Origin: Lysobacteraceae bacterium
GTDB lineage: Bacteria > Pseudomonadota > Gammaproteobacteria > Xanthomonadales > Xanthomonadaceae
Assembly: GCA_016789405.1 (NCBI GenBank)
Contig: JAEUPQ010000026.1
Span: 310,001 to 374,000, forward strand
DNA length: 64,000 bases
Reading direction: 5' to 3'
The notes under the pieces are model-generated. The model was not told the origin of the DNA. It made no database searches and saw nothing but the letters and a program-made list of their open reading frames with translations. Below, piece by piece: positions 8,669-19,424 of the stretch. A program made the translations under genes and the position numbers. The first letter of the stretch is position 1; each line of letters begins with the position of its first letter.

Positions 8669-9411
8669 GGTTTGGCCTCCGCTTGCCCTGCAGGGCGCCT
8701 GTGCTCGATCGCGTTGGCGTTATCCATGCTGCCGTAGAGTGCGTCACCGTGCTCGCGCAGCAAACGTGCGATACGGGCATGATCGCCGCGGAAGTAGCTT
8801 TGGTTTTCGATCATTTCGTGCAATGGCTTGCCTGCTTTTGCATCGGCCTGTGCGCTGGGAGGCGCGGCGTCTTCCGGTTCACCGAGTGCGCGGGCTGCCT
8901 CGGGGTCCGGGACCCACACGTACAGGCGATCGCCCCTGAGCCTGTATCGATGCAGGATGATTCGGTTCGCGGGCCATGTCTGCAACACGCGATCCTCCTC
9001 GTCACGCACGTCCTTGGTCTCACCGGCTTCGATGGCCATGTAAGCATGACCTTCGAACTCGAAGGTATGGAAGCGTTCTTTTTCTTCAGTACCGTCCGCA
9101 TGCCTTGAGATGGCCTCGCAATCCGTATTCACCGAAATGACCGGTGCGGATCCACTCTTGGCTACGCGTTGCCAGCGTCCTGCGAGTCTCGTGTCGCATC
9201 CCATCTGTTCAACCGGGGCAACCTCGAACCAAACGCATCCACCGAGCAAGCTCGCGGCAAGCAAGAACACGACGCTGCGGCATGTCGTACCCGCTGCATG
9301 ACGAAGCCGCAGGGGGAATCTCGACGCATTCGCTCGATGTCGACGCGTCAGGGAGGCGTCAATCAGGCCGTCGCGCGGCCCGACTTCGACGATGCGGACG
9401 GTGTCGGTCAT
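8665..9411 (-). CDS. Lipoprotein paralogue fused to an mvaB start stub
   Basis: The open frame is 248 codons. Its first 16 residues, MTDTVRIVEVGPRDGL, are those of HMG-CoA lyase; about 30 low-information residues follow, then a lipoprotein signal (SVVFLLAASLLGGC) and a domain paralogous to the upstream gene at 9408-10001 (shared CDxxLxGxW, RYRxxGxxxxVWxxDPEAA and ARLLRExGxALF patterns). No in-frame ATG lies closer to the lipobox, so either translation starts in the stub, giving a long signal n-region, or at an unrecognised non-ATG codon. Both ends keep ATGA overlaps with neighbours. The arrangement is best explained by tandem duplication of lipoprotein gene plus mvaB start. Function unknown; secretion is uncertain. 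Confidence 0.7.
   Translation of the reverse strand: MTDTVRIVEVGPRDGLIDASLTRRHRANASRFPLRLRHAAGTTCRSVVFLLAASLLGGCVWFEVAPVEQMGCDTRLAGRWQRVAKSGSAPVISVNTDCEAISRHADGTEEKERFHTFEFEGHAYMAIEAGETKDVRDEEDRVLQTWPANRIILHRYRLRGDRLYVWVPDPEAARALGEPEDAAPPSAQADAKAGKPLHEMIENQSYFRGDHARIARLLREHGDALYGSMDNANAIEHRRPAGQAEAKP
9364..9411 (-). repeat. 48-bp direct repeat, duplicated mvaB start
   Basis: Matches 8621-8668 at 47 of 48 positions. It keeps the ATG of mvaB overlapping the stop codon of the preceding lipoprotein gene, exactly as at the authentic mvaB. Confidence 0.95.
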
Positions 9412-9997
9412 GGCGTGGTGTCCGTCGTGATGCGCGTGAAGCGGGTCATGCCTTCCGTCTGGCTGGTGCGGAACAGCGCCTCGCCGCGTTCGCGCAGCAG
9501 TTTCGCAGTGGCGCGACGGTTGCCTTCGACGTGGGCGAAGCGGTCCTCCAGCTTGCGTGCGGCGGCCTTGCCGTTCGCATCGGGTTCAAGCGCGGCCTCG
9601 GGGTCGGCAAGCCAGACCTTCATCTCGGTGCCGTCGATGCGATAGCGCGCCAGCAAGAGGCTGCCGGCCGGCGCACTCTTCACGAGGTCGCCGTCCATGT
9701 CCATCAGTCGATCCGCTTCCCCGGGCGTGAACGCCAGGTAGCGGGCATCGTCCAGTTCGAAGCTGCGCAGCGTGGTTTCGAAGGTGCCGCCGTCGTCTTC
9801 GGGCCAGCGCACGCGGCAGTCGGCCGCGACCTGGATCGGACGCTTCAACGCTTCGGTCTTGGCGGGCTGCCAGTCGCCGATGAGCGCGGCATCGCAGTGG
9901 TATCGCGACACGGGCGACTGTTCGAACGTCACGCAGCCGCCGATCAGTCCGGCTGCGCACAGTGCAAGCGTCGCCATGCCCGAACGCAGTCGTGCAT

Positions 9998-10001
<4 letters not shown>
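9408..10001 (-). CDS. Putative lipoprotein, tandem paralogue of the next gene
   Basis: 197 residues with a type II signal peptide (MNARLRSGMATLALCAAGLIGGC, lipobox IGGC at 20-23). The mature part repeats the pattern of the downstream paralogue: YHCDAALIGDW near the start, a tryptophan-rich beta-type middle, and KLLRERGEALF near the end. The start (10001) overlaps the stop of the carboxylase gene by ATGA. No known family recognised. Its position inside a leucine-degradation operon may be accidental. Confidence 0.8.
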
Positions 10002-12040
<2,039 letters not shown>

Positions 12041-12072
12041 CCGTGTGGTGTCCAGGCTGGAATTCGATTGCA

Positions 12073-12597
12073 TCACGCTTCGCCGTCCCAATAGTCGAGG
12101 TTGCCGCTGGGGCGGCCGATGTGGCGGAAATCGCCGGGTTGAAAACCGGTGCTGGCGAGGAATTTCCCCGAATCGGGGTACTCGCAGATTTCCGGATATT
12201 CCATGGTGCTGACCGCGAGGACCTTCAGCGGGTGTTCGCCGGTGTTGGCGAGTTGGTGCGCGGTTTCCGGGCCGCCGGGCGGGCAGGCGATCACGTCGCC
12301 GGCGCGCACCCGATGGACCGCGTCGCCGAGGCGCAGTTCGCCGCTGCCTTCGACGATGAAGAACATTTCTTCGTTGGCGCGGTGGCTGTGCTTCGGGAAC
12401 GCAGCCTTGCCCGGATCGATGACCGTGAGGTTGTAGCCGAGCTTGCGCGCGCCGATGCGCGGCGAGATCGCGCCGATGCGGCCGCCGAAGCGGCCCTCGG
12501 GCATGGTGGTGCCGCGCTGGCGCGCGCGCTCGGCGAGATCGATCAGTTCGACCTCGTCGAGGTTGAGGATGGGTGTGGGCGTGACCGCTGTCGTCAT
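12073..12597 (-). CDS. Cupin-domain protein
   Basis: 174 residues. Cupin motif 1 is clear: a HSHRANEEMFFIVEGSGEL run giving the usual two His and one Glu metal ligands, followed by a weaker motif 2 (PPGGPETAHQLANTG). The fold often binds a metal and either catalyses small-molecule reactions or senses a ligand. It lies between the VOC protein (4 bp upstream) and the carboxylase alpha gene. The substrate cannot be named; a role linked to leucine catabolism is only contextual. Confidence 0.85.
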   Translation of the reverse strand: MTTAVTPTPILNLDEVELIDLAERARQRGTTMPEGRFGGRIGAISPRIGARKLGYNLTVIDPGKAAFPKHSHRANEEMFFIVEGSGELRLGDAVHRVRAGDVIACPPGGPETAHQLANTGEHPLKVLAVSTMEYPEICEYPDSGKFLASTGFQPGDFRHIGRPSGNLDYWDGEA

Positions 12598-12601
12598 GGC
12601 G

Positions 12602-12991
12602 TCATTCCGGTGCGTGGCACACGGCTTCGATGTTGTGACCATCGGGGTCAATCACGAACGCGCCGTAGTAATTCGTGTGGTAGTGCGGACGCAGGCCCGG
12701 GGCGCCGTTGTCGATGGCGCCCGCGTCCAGCGCGGCGGCGTGGAACGCATCGACCTCGGCGCGCGACTTCGCGACGAAGGCGATGTGCAGGCCCTGTCCC
12801 GGGTTGCCGGTTCCCGTGCCGACCCAGAAGGCCGGCTTTCCGGGAGGGCCGAAACCGCAGCCTTCGTAGCCGTCGCTCATCTCGCGCGTCACGTCCATCA
12901 CCACGCCATAGCCCAGCGGGGCGAGCGCGCGCTCGTAGAAGGCGCGGCTGCGCGGATAGTCGGCGACAGTGAATCCGAGATGGTCGAGCAT
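12602..12991 (-). CDS. VOC-superfamily (glyoxalase/dioxygenase-fold) protein
   Basis: 129 residues: MLDHLGFTVADYPRSRAFYE start, GLHIAFVAKSRAEVDAFH middle, and a DPDGHNIEAVCH end, the standard vicinal-oxygen-chelate halves with His and Glu metal ligands. This single-module length is typical of uncharacterised lactoylglutathione-lyase-like proteins. It sits 26 bp after the hydratase gene and 4 bp before the cupin gene. Substrate unknown. Confidence 0.87.
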   Translation of the reverse strand: MLDHLGFTVADYPRSRAFYERALAPLGYGVVMDVTREMSDGYEGCGFGPPGKPAFWVGTGTGNPGQGLHIAFVAKSRAEVDAFHAAALDAGAIDNGAPGLRPHYHTNYYGAFVIDPDGHNIEAVCHAPE

Positions 12992-13017
12992 GCTGTCGTC
13001 TCCGTACGGGTTCGGGA

Positions 13018-13800
13018 TCAGCCGATCCAGCCGGGCTTGCGCTTGTCGAGGAAGGCGCCCAGGCCTTCCTGACCCTCGGGTGAGACGCGCAGGCGTGCGA
13101 TCAGATCGGCGTTGTCGTGGTCCAGCTGGTTGCGGTCGTGTTCGGCGACGACCCGGCGTACCAGTGCCTTGGCCTCGTTGGACGCCACGGGCCCGGCTTT
13201 GAGCAGCAGGTCGACCTGGCGCTTCACGGCGTTGTCGAGGTCTTCGGTCGGCACCACGGCATGCAGCAGGCCGATGCGCAGCGCCTCGGTGGCGTCGAAG
13301 ATCTCGGCGGTGGCGAACCAGCGACGTGCCTGGCGGGCGCCGATCGCCTCGATCACATAGGGCGAGATCACGGCAGGCAGCAGTCCGAGCTTGCTTTCGG
13401 TCAGGCCGAATTTCGCTTCCGGCGCGCCGATGGCGATGTCGCAGCAGGCCACGAGACCGACGCCACCGCCGAAGGCCGCGCCGTGGACGCGGGCGATGGT
13501 CGGTCGCGGCAGCTCGTCGAGCGTGCGCATCAGCCGCGCGAGGGCGAGGGCGTCCGTGCGGTTCTCGGCTTCGGAGGCGCCGGCCATGCCGCGCATCCAG
13601 TTGAGGTCGGCGCCGGCGGAGAAGCTGGGACCTGCGCCCTCCAGCACCACGACCCGGACCGACGTGTCTTCGCCGATCGCGGACAGGGCGGAGGTCAGGG
13701 TATCGATCAGGTCGGCGTCGAACGCGTTGTGCAGATCGGGGCGGTGCAAGCGGAGATGGACCACGGGTCCATTGCGATGGTGCTGCAGCGAATCGGTCAT
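13018..13800 (-). CDS. liuC: Enoyl-CoA hydratase/isomerase, probable methylglutaconyl-CoA hydratase
   Basis: 260 residues with crotonase motifs: GAGPSFSAGADLNWM (first oxyanion-hole segment), HGAAFGGGVGLVACCDIAI (second), and a TESKLGLLPAVISPYV catalytic segment. Length is normal for the family. As the first gene of the operon carrying methylcrotonyl-CoA carboxylase alpha and HMG-CoA lyase, it most likely hydrates 3-methylglutaconyl-CoA to HMG-CoA. The crotonase fold alone does not prove the substrate. Confidence 0.88.
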   Translation of the reverse strand: MTDSLQHHRNGPVVHLRLHRPDLHNAFDADLIDTLTSALSAIGEDTSVRVVVLEGAGPSFSAGADLNWMRGMAGASEAENRTDALALARLMRTLDELPRPTIARVHGAAFGGGVGLVACCDIAIGAPEAKFGLTESKLGLLPAVISPYVIEAIGARQARRWFATAEIFDATEALRIGLLHAVVPTEDLDNAVKRQVDLLLKAGPVASNEAKALVRRVVAEHDRNQLDHDNADLIARLRVSPEGQEGLGAFLDKRKPGWIG

Positions 13801-13944
13801 GCCCGGGTCCCTGATTCAATCGACTGGCGTGAATGATATCCGCTCGCCCCCACCATTCGATTCGGTACGACGCCAGAGCGAACCAGACTGTTGCAGTGGA
13901 AATTGACCCGGATCGGTCCGACGCCCGTGGAGCTGGTATACAAT

Positions 13945-13959
13945 TGAGAACAATTCCCA
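13945..13959 (+). promoter_or_regulatory. Probable Fur box upstream of feoA
   Basis: TGAGAACAATTCCCA is an imperfect 7-1-7 inverted repeat (5 of 7 arm positions pair) matching the tgAgAAnnnTTCtca core of Fur sites. It lies 26 bp before the proposed feoA start, next to a TACAAT -10-like hexamer (13939-13944). Iron repression of feoAB is therefore expected. Confidence 0.65.
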
Positions 13960-13984
13960 TTTGGCAAGCGCACTGGACCCGGGC

Positions 13985-14230
13985 GTGAAGTTGACCGAAC
14001 TGCCGCATCGCACTGCCGCCTTCGTCGAGGACGTGCAGGACCACTCGGCGAACGACGCCATCGCCCGCCGCCTGCGCGAACTGGGGTTCATCGCCGGTGA
14101 ACGCGTGGAAATCGTCGCGGCGGGTCCCTTCGGCGCCGAGCCCCTGCTGGTGCAGGTCGGCTTCACCCGTTTCGCCCTGCGCCGCGCCGAAGCCGACCGC
14201 GTGCGCCTGCGCGCCGAGGTCCGGCCGTGA
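13985..14230 (+). CDS. feoA: Ferrous iron transport protein A
   Basis: 81 residues if read from GTG at 13985 (MKLTELPHRTAAFVEDV); a TTG at 13961 in the same frame would abut the Fur-type site and lengthen the protein atypically. The SH3-like FeoA pattern is present: RRLRELGFIAGERVEIV, then PLLVQVGFTRFALRRAEADRV. FeoA is a cytosolic partner of the FeoB iron channel. Its stop overlaps the feoB GTG start by 4 bp. Confidence 0.9.
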   Translation: MKLTELPHRTAAFVEDVQDHSANDAIARRLRELGFIAGERVEIVAAGPFGAEPLLVQVGFTRFALRRAEADRVRLRAEVRP

Positions 14231-16128
14231 GCGCAGCGTCCGCGAAACCGCTGCGCCTTGCGCTGGTCGGCAACCCGAACTGCGGCAAGACCGCGCTGTT
14301 CAACCTCTTGACCGGCAGCCGGCAGAAGGTGGCGAACTATGCCGGCGTGACCGTCGAGCGCAAGGAAGGCCGCCTGCAGACACCCGCCGGCCGTCGCCTG
14401 ACCCTGCTCGACCTGCCCGGTGCCTACAGCTTCCACGCCGCGAGCCTCGACGAAGCGGTGACCCGCGACATCTGCCGGGGCTTCTATCCCGGCGAGCCGG
14501 CGCCGGACCTGCTGGTCTGCGTGGTCGATGCCACCAACCTGCGCCTGCACCTGCGTTTCGCGCTGGAAGTGCGCGAACTCGGCAAGCCGATGGTGCTGGC
14601 CGTGAACATGATGGATGCCGCGAAGCGGCGCGGCATCGAGATCGACCTCGATGCCTTGGAACGCGAACTCGGCGTGCCGGTGGTCGAGACCGTGGCGGTG
14701 CGCCGCGACGGCGGCCGTGCCCTGCTGGCGCAGCTCGACGCGATGGCCGATCGACTGCATCCGCCGGAGCGGCGGATGCCCGACCATGCCGACGCGGTGT
14801 CGCGCATCGAGGACGCGCTGCATGCCGAGACGCGGCGCCTGCTCGAGCTGGCCGTGCGCATGCCCGAACGCACCGCACGCGTCGATGATGCGCTGGATCG
14901 CTGGCTGCTGCATCCGGTCGCGGGCCTGGTCACCCTGGCCGCCGTGATGTTCCTCATCTTCCAGGCAGTCTATGCCTGGGCGACACCGCTCATGGATGCG
15001 ATCGAAGCCGGCACCGGCTGGCTCGGCGGCATCGTCGGCGCCACGATGCCCGAGGGACCGCTGAAGAGCCTGGTCACCGACGGCATCATCGCCGGCCTCG
15101 GCGGGGTGATCGTGTTCCTGCCGCAGATCCTGATCCTGTTCGCCTTCATCCTCGCGCTCGAGGAATCCGGGTACCTGCCGCGCGCGGCCTTCCTGCTCGA
15201 CCGGCTGATGTTCAAGGCCGGCCTGTCCGGGCGCAGCTTCATTCCGCTGCTGTCGTCGTTCGCCTGCGCCGTGCCGGGCATCATGGCCACGCGCAGCATC
15301 CAGGACCCGCGCGACCGCATCGCCACCATCCTGGTCGCGCCGCTGATGACCTGTTCGGCGCGCCTGCCGGTGTATGCGTTGCTGATCGCTGCGTTCATCC
15401 CGAATCGCGAGGTCGGTGGCCTGTTCAACCTGCAGGGACTGGTGCTGTTCGGCCTGTACGTCGCCGCGATCCTCAGCGCGCTGCTGGTGGCCACGGTGAT
15501 GAAGCGCTGGCGTCGCTGGAAATCCTCCGGCGAGAGCGGCGAACACGCACTGCTGCTGGAACTGCCGTCGTACCGCGTGCCGCATCCGCGCGACCTGCTG
15601 ATCGGTTTGTGGGAACGCGCGGTCATCTTCCTCAAGCGCGTCGGCGGCATCATCCTCGCGCTGACCATCCTGCTGTGGTTCCTGCTGAATTTCCCCGCAG
15701 CGCCGGCCGATGCCGTAGGTCCTGCCATCGACTACAGCTTCGCCGGCCGCATCGGGCACGCGATGACTGCGGTGTTCTCGCCATTGGGCTTCAACTGGCA
15801 GATCTGCATCGCGCTGATCCCCGGCCTGGCTGCGCGGGAAGTCGCGGTGTCGTCCCTCGCGACCGTCTACGCGCTGTCAGCCGCCGATGACGCGGCTGCA
15901 GCCGACGCGCTGACGCCGCTGCTCGCGCAGGACTGGTCGCTGGCGACCGCGCTGTCGCTGCTGGTCTGGTACATCTACGCGCCGATGTGCATCTCGACGC
16001 TGGCCACGATCAAGCGCGAGACCAACTCCTGGAAGCAGATGGGCTTCGCGACGTTCTACCTGTTCGCGCTGGCCTATCTCGCATCGCTGCTGACCTACCA
16101 GGTCGCGGTCGCGCTCGGTGCCGGATGA
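14227..16128 (+). CDS. feoB: Ferrous iron permease FeoB
   Basis: 633 residues. The N-terminal G domain shows G1 GNPNCGKTALFNLLTG, G3 DLPGAY and G4 NMMD; it is followed by the FeoB-specific helical region and two Gate domains with many membrane helices, including the GFNWQICIALIPGLAAREV segment. It imports Fe(II) across the inner membrane. The GTG start overlaps feoA, and the stop overlaps the next gene as ATGA, so the three genes form one coupled operon. Confidence 0.95.
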   Translation: MSAASAKPLRLALVGNPNCGKTALFNLLTGSRQKVANYAGVTVERKEGRLQTPAGRRLTLLDLPGAYSFHAASLDEAVTRDICRGFYPGEPAPDLLVCVVDATNLRLHLRFALEVRELGKPMVLAVNMMDAAKRRGIEIDLDALERELGVPVVETVAVRRDGGRALLAQLDAMADRLHPPERRMPDHADAVSRIEDALHAETRRLLELAVRMPERTARVDDALDRWLLHPVAGLVTLAAVMFLIFQAVYAWATPLMDAIEAGTGWLGGIVGATMPEGPLKSLVTDGIIAGLGGVIVFLPQILILFAFILALEESGYLPRAAFLLDRLMFKAGLSGRSFIPLLSSFACAVPGIMATRSIQDPRDRIATILVAPLMTCSARLPVYALLIAAFIPNREVGGLFNLQGLVLFGLYVAAILSALLVATVMKRWRRWKSSGESGEHALLLELPSYRVPHPRDLLIGLWERAVIFLKRVGGIILALTILLWFLLNFPAAPADAVGPAIDYSFAGRIGHAMTAVFSPLGFNWQICIALIPGLAAREVAVSSLATVYALSAADDAAAADALTPLLAQDWSLATALSLLVWYIYAPMCISTLATIKRETNSWKQMGFATFYLFALAYLASLLTYQVAVALGAG

Positions 16129-16394
16129 TCATGGACGCCTCGCTGTCGCTCGGATTGCAGTACGCAGTGATCGCGGTGGCAGTGCTGGTCAGCGCCTGGG
16201 TGGTGTTCCGCAAGCAGGCGCCGAATACCGCGCGGCGACTGCGCATCGCGATCGCGCTGCCGCTGCTGCGGGAAGGGCGGCCGGGCTGGCTGCGTGCCAT
16301 TGGCAGGTGGATCGCGCCGGTGTCGAACGCCTCGGCGGACGGGTGCGGCGGGTGTTCGGGGTGCGATGGCGACACCGACAAGCGCGTGTCGTAG
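16125..16394 (+). CDS. DUF6587-type small membrane protein following feoB
   Basis: 89 residues: one N-terminal membrane helix (GLQYAVIAVAVLVSAWVVF), a basic linker, and a Cys-rich tail DGCGGCSGCDGD. This matches the xanthomonad DUF6587 pattern found behind feoB, where other bacteria have feoC. It could act as the third Feo component, with the Cys cluster binding iron or an Fe-S centre, but that is inference. The start ATG overlaps the feoB stop. Confidence 0.8.
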   Translation: MIMDASLSLGLQYAVIAVAVLVSAWVVFRKQAPNTARRLRIAIALPLLREGRPGWLRAIGRWIAPVSNASADGCGGCSGCDGDTDKRVS

Positions 16395-16406
16395 AGGAGC
16401 CCGGCT

Positions 16407-16820
16407 TCAGCCCGCAGCGCGTCGACGCACGGGAACGATGCGAAGCAGCCGTCTGATTGCCCTGAGTGCAGCAGACGTCGTATGGATCGACGCCAGCAAC
16501 AGATACAGCCACGCCTTCTGCCAGCGTCGTTCGATCACGAAGACGTGCATGTGCAGGTTCGGACGCTTGCGGACGAAGCCGCCGCTGTGGATGGCGACGA
16601 AGGAATGCGGATTCCCGGTGATGCTGCGCGACAGGGCGTGGGTTTCGCCCATGAAGAAATCCATCACCGTGTAGTCGATCGACGGATGCTCGCCCGACGG
16701 ATCGTGGCAGAGCACGAAGCAGTGCCGGCAGAGCGGCATGCGGTACGAGACGAGTCTGCAGTCGCGTTCGACGTAGCCGGGCGGTGTATCGATCCTGCGA
16801 TCGAGGACGAGCGGGTTCAT
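16407..16820 (-). CDS. Conserved-looking hypothetical protein
   Basis: 137 residues, convergent with the feo operon. It contains a CRHCFVLCHD stretch, a central GGFVRKRPNLHMHVF segment and a hydrophobic AWLYLLLASI run near the C-terminus. The HMHVF stretch superficially recalls the HIT triad but lacks the third His. No family recognised. I keep it because its codon use resembles its neighbours and nothing else occupies the interval. Confidence 0.55.
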   Translation of the reverse strand: MNPLVLDRRIDTPPGYVERDCRLVSYRMPLCRHCFVLCHDPSGEHPSIDYTVMDFFMGETHALSRSITGNPHSFVAIHSGGFVRKRPNLHMHVFVIERRWQKAWLYLLLASIHTTSAALRAIRRLLRIVPVRRRAAG

Positions 16821-16871
16821 GCGTGGATCGCAACATCCCCGCGATCCGAGGTCAAGCCGGGCAGCGTGGGA

Positions 16872-17225
16872 TCAGTGCTTGCGCGCCTTCGCGCCCTTCG
16901 CCTCGAAGACTTCGACAGACAGGCTCACGGTGCGTTCGTCGCCGGCGTGCAGCGCACCGACACCGACGACCTGGCGTGCGATCTCGTTGCCGCGCTCATC
17001 GCGGATCGCGATCACCACGGAGTATTCCCAGGGCTCGCCTTCGGCGGGATGGCGGATCGTGCCCTCCACCTGCAAAGGCACCTGCAGCGGCGTGGCCGCA
17101 TTGGCGTCGCCGTCGAAGCGCAGGTAGTGCTTGCACGCCGGACAGATCGTCGCGCTTTCGAGAATGGTCGCCTTGCAGTGCGGGCACGCGCGGGTGGCGC
17201 CCGCGGTGCCCGGTCTTGTCGTCAT
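16872..17225 (-). CDS. Zinc-ribbon protein next to bactofilin
   Basis: 117 residues. The N-terminal CPHC-x10-CPAC is a treble-clef or rubredoxin-like zinc ribbon; the rest is a beta-rich domain (VEGTIRHPAEGEPWEYSVVI...TVSLSVEVF) ending in a basic tail. The start overlaps the stop of the bactofilin gene (17222-17225), so the pair is translated together. Probably a partner or accessory protein for the bactofilin polymer; function unknown. Confidence 0.75.
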   Translation of the reverse strand: MTTRPGTAGATRACPHCKATILESATICPACKHYLRFDGDANAATPLQVPLQVEGTIRHPAEGEPWEYSVVIAIRDERGNEIARQVVGVGALHAGDERTVSLSVEVFEAKGAKARKH

Positions 17226-17728
17226 TCGGCGGGGGGCTCGACCTTGGGAGCGGCGGTCTTGGGTGCTGCATTTTCCCAGCCGCAGTCGATGTGGCCGCGG
17301 ATCTTGCAGCCGGCGGCGACGGTGAGCGTGCCGGCCTTGATGTCGCCGATCAGTGCAGCGGATTCGAGCAGCTCGACGCGTGCGGCGGCTTCGATGTTGC
17401 CTTCGAGTTCGCCGGCCATCACGACCTTCTTCGCACGGATCACGCCCTTGAGCTTGGCGCCGCGTTCCAGCGTGAGGTCGCCCTGCACGTTGACGTCGCC
17501 CTTGAAGCGACCGGCGATGCGCACGTTGCCGGCGCCTTCGATCTTGCCTTCGATGGTGAGGTCGGCAGCGATCACGGATTCCTTCGCGGCGGGCGCCGCA
17601 TCGGTGCGCGGGAAGGTCGCCGGCGAGAAATCGGTATTGGCCTGCGGTGTCGGTGCAGGACGCGCGGGTTCGGGCGTCGGGGCCGGTGGCGGGTCTTTCT
17701 TGCTCGGGCTGGACTGGAAGATGGCCAT
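17222..17728 (-). CDS. Bactofilin (polymer-forming cytoskeletal protein)
   Basis: 168 residues. A Pro-rich disordered N-terminus (to about residue 50) is followed by the short right-handed beta-helix repeat of bactofilins: IAADLTIEGKIEGAGNVRIAGRFKGDVN, LTLERGAKLKGVIRAKKVVMAGELEGNIEA and so on, and then a C-terminal PAE-rich tail. Bactofilins form membrane-associated filaments used in cell shape, stalk or polarity. A Cys near the end (HIDCGWEN) is unusual. The ATG at 17728 gives the normal length. Confidence 0.92.
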   Translation of the reverse strand: MAIFQSSPSKKDPPPAPTPEPARPAPTPQANTDFSPATFPRTDAAPAAKESVIAADLTIEGKIEGAGNVRIAGRFKGDVNVQGDLTLERGAKLKGVIRAKKVVMAGELEGNIEAAARVELLESAALIGDIKAGTLTVAAGCKIRGHIDCGWENAAPKTAAPKVEPPAE

Positions 17729-17881
17729 GTGGGTCTCCGGTTCATCGGGGGCATGCGGGAGGATCGTGCACCTTAGCGTCGAGTCATGACGATCGGTGTG
17801 ATCCGCGCAGCAGAACGGGCAGGGCGACGTGCCCACGCATGGTACGCCTTCGCGGCGCCGTAGGGACGCCGTTCAGTCGGT

Positions 17882-19384
17882 TCATGTTGCTGCGCGCCGC
17901 TGGTGCCACAGGTCCTTGGCCCAGATGAACAGCGCGAGTCCGGCGATGGCGGCGAACAGACCGGCATCGTTCAACCAGCCCATGCTGCTGCCGATGGTGC
18001 GCACGATGATGAACAGGACGAACACGCGCCAGTAACCCAGGTGCGGGCCGAGCGGCGGACCACTGCGTTCGCGATGGCGTGCCCATGCGCCGAGTGCGCT
18101 CGCCATGAGCAGCGCGCCACCGATCGCACCGGTCCATCCCTCGGGCGCCAGCCACACGATCGCGAGCGCAACGGCCAGCAGCACGGGAATCGCGAATCGG
18201 CGCAGCATCGGTCGAGGCTCGTCGGGGTCGTCTTCGCGCGATTGCCACGCCGAGAACAGACCGTAACCTGTCCACAGCGTCCACGTCGCGCCCATGACGA
18301 GCGCCGAGAAACCCGCGACGTGCGCCAGCGGAATCGATCCCAGGGCGACGGCGCCGACGGATGTGTCGCCTTGTCCGATCAGGATCGCGAGACCGAGATA
18401 CAGCAGCGTGACGAGTGCGGCATACGCCACGATGCGTGTGCCGACCACTGCAAGACGTTGCTTCGCAAGGCGTGACCTGTCCGAGGCCGCATCCCAGAAC
18501 GCGACCTGCTCCGGACGGATCGGTGCGGGCAGGTCGTCGAGATGGCCGTGATCCAGCCGGTACATGAATCGGCGCACGGCTGTCGGGTACATCGGCATCA
18601 GCGCCGACAGCAGTGCGCGTGGCCAATCGAACGGCCGGGAAAGGTCGTGCAGGATGCGTCGCGCCTGGCGCACCGCCGATGCCACGCTGGTGCCTTCGTC
18701 GGCAGTCTGTTCCGCCAGCGCGCGCAACTGCGATGTCTTCAGTTCCCAGCCGACGCGCAGTCGATGGCGCAGGCGTTGCAGGTAGTAGGCGTCGTAGCCG
18801 TTGCGCAGGTCGATCAGGCCGAAGTAATCCATCAGCAGGTCGAAGCGCGACGGCGCCATCGGCGGGCGACGATGATGCATGGCGTGCAGCAGCCAGTGGC
18901 CGATCTGCGTCTTGTGCGCGAGCGACCACAGGATCGGCTGGTCATCCAGCCAGCGCCGCAGATCGCCATCGGCGCCTTCGAGTGCGAGATGGAAGCAGGT
19001 ATCGAAGAACCCGTCGTGGTCGAAGACGACTGCGTCGTCGGTGTGCGCTTCAGCTGCATCTTCACTGTCGTCTTCGACAGGCGACGGCAATGCCACGTCT
19101 GCATGCGGTGCCACGCTCGTGTCGACGTCCGGCCGGGAGGATGCGTCGTCGCCGACGGGCTCGTCCGGGATGGGGGCATCGTCGGCGTCCCATTCTTCCT
19201 CGCCTTCGTCGTGCGGCCCGGAGCGGACCCACGCCAACGCCGCCTGGTAGGCTTCGTGAAGGCGCTGGAAGCCTTCCGGATCGTCATCGGGACGCGTGAC
19301 TTTCAACTTCGACGCATAGGCGCGCTTGATCGCGCGTTCGTCGGCGTCGTCGGACAGGCCGAGCAAGCGTAGGGACCAGGTCAT
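17882..19384 (-). CDS. Membrane J-domain protein, HscC partner (distal copy)
   Basis: 500 residues. An N-terminal J-domain-like region (MTWSLRLLGLSDDADERAIKRAYASKLK) carries RPD where DnaJ has HPD, followed by DDPEGFQRLHEAYQAAL. An acidic linker, a helical middle region and about six membrane segments follow. This architecture is like the E. coli DjlB/DjlC proteins that pair with HscC. It is a diverged paralogue of the next gene upstream and sits in the hscC operon. The start at 19384 places the J domain at the N-terminus as in the paralogue. Confidence 0.85.
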   Translation of the reverse strand: MTWSLRLLGLSDDADERAIKRAYASKLKVTRPDDDPEGFQRLHEAYQAALAWVRSGPHDEGEEEWDADDAPIPDEPVGDDASSRPDVDTSVAPHADVALPSPVEDDSEDAAEAHTDDAVVFDHDGFFDTCFHLALEGADGDLRRWLDDQPILWSLAHKTQIGHWLLHAMHHRRPPMAPSRFDLLMDYFGLIDLRNGYDAYYLQRLRHRLRVGWELKTSQLRALAEQTADEGTSVASAVRQARRILHDLSRPFDWPRALLSALMPMYPTAVRRFMYRLDHGHLDDLPAPIRPEQVAFWDAASDRSRLAKQRLAVVGTRIVAYAALVTLLYLGLAILIGQGDTSVGAVALGSIPLAHVAGFSALVMGATWTLWTGYGLFSAWQSREDDPDEPRPMLRRFAIPVLLAVALAIVWLAPEGWTGAIGGALLMASALGAWARHRERSGPPLGPHLGYWRVFVLFIIVRTIGSSMGWLNDAGLFAAIAGLALFIWAKDLWHQRRAAT

Positions 19385-19424
19385 CCGCGTTTCCTCGCAC
19401 ATCGGGGCATCATGTAGGCCAGAC

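Noticed and set aside
16407..16820. HIT-family hydrolase assignment
   Set aside because: HMHVF has only two of the three His residues of the HIT triad, so the gene is left as hypothetical.
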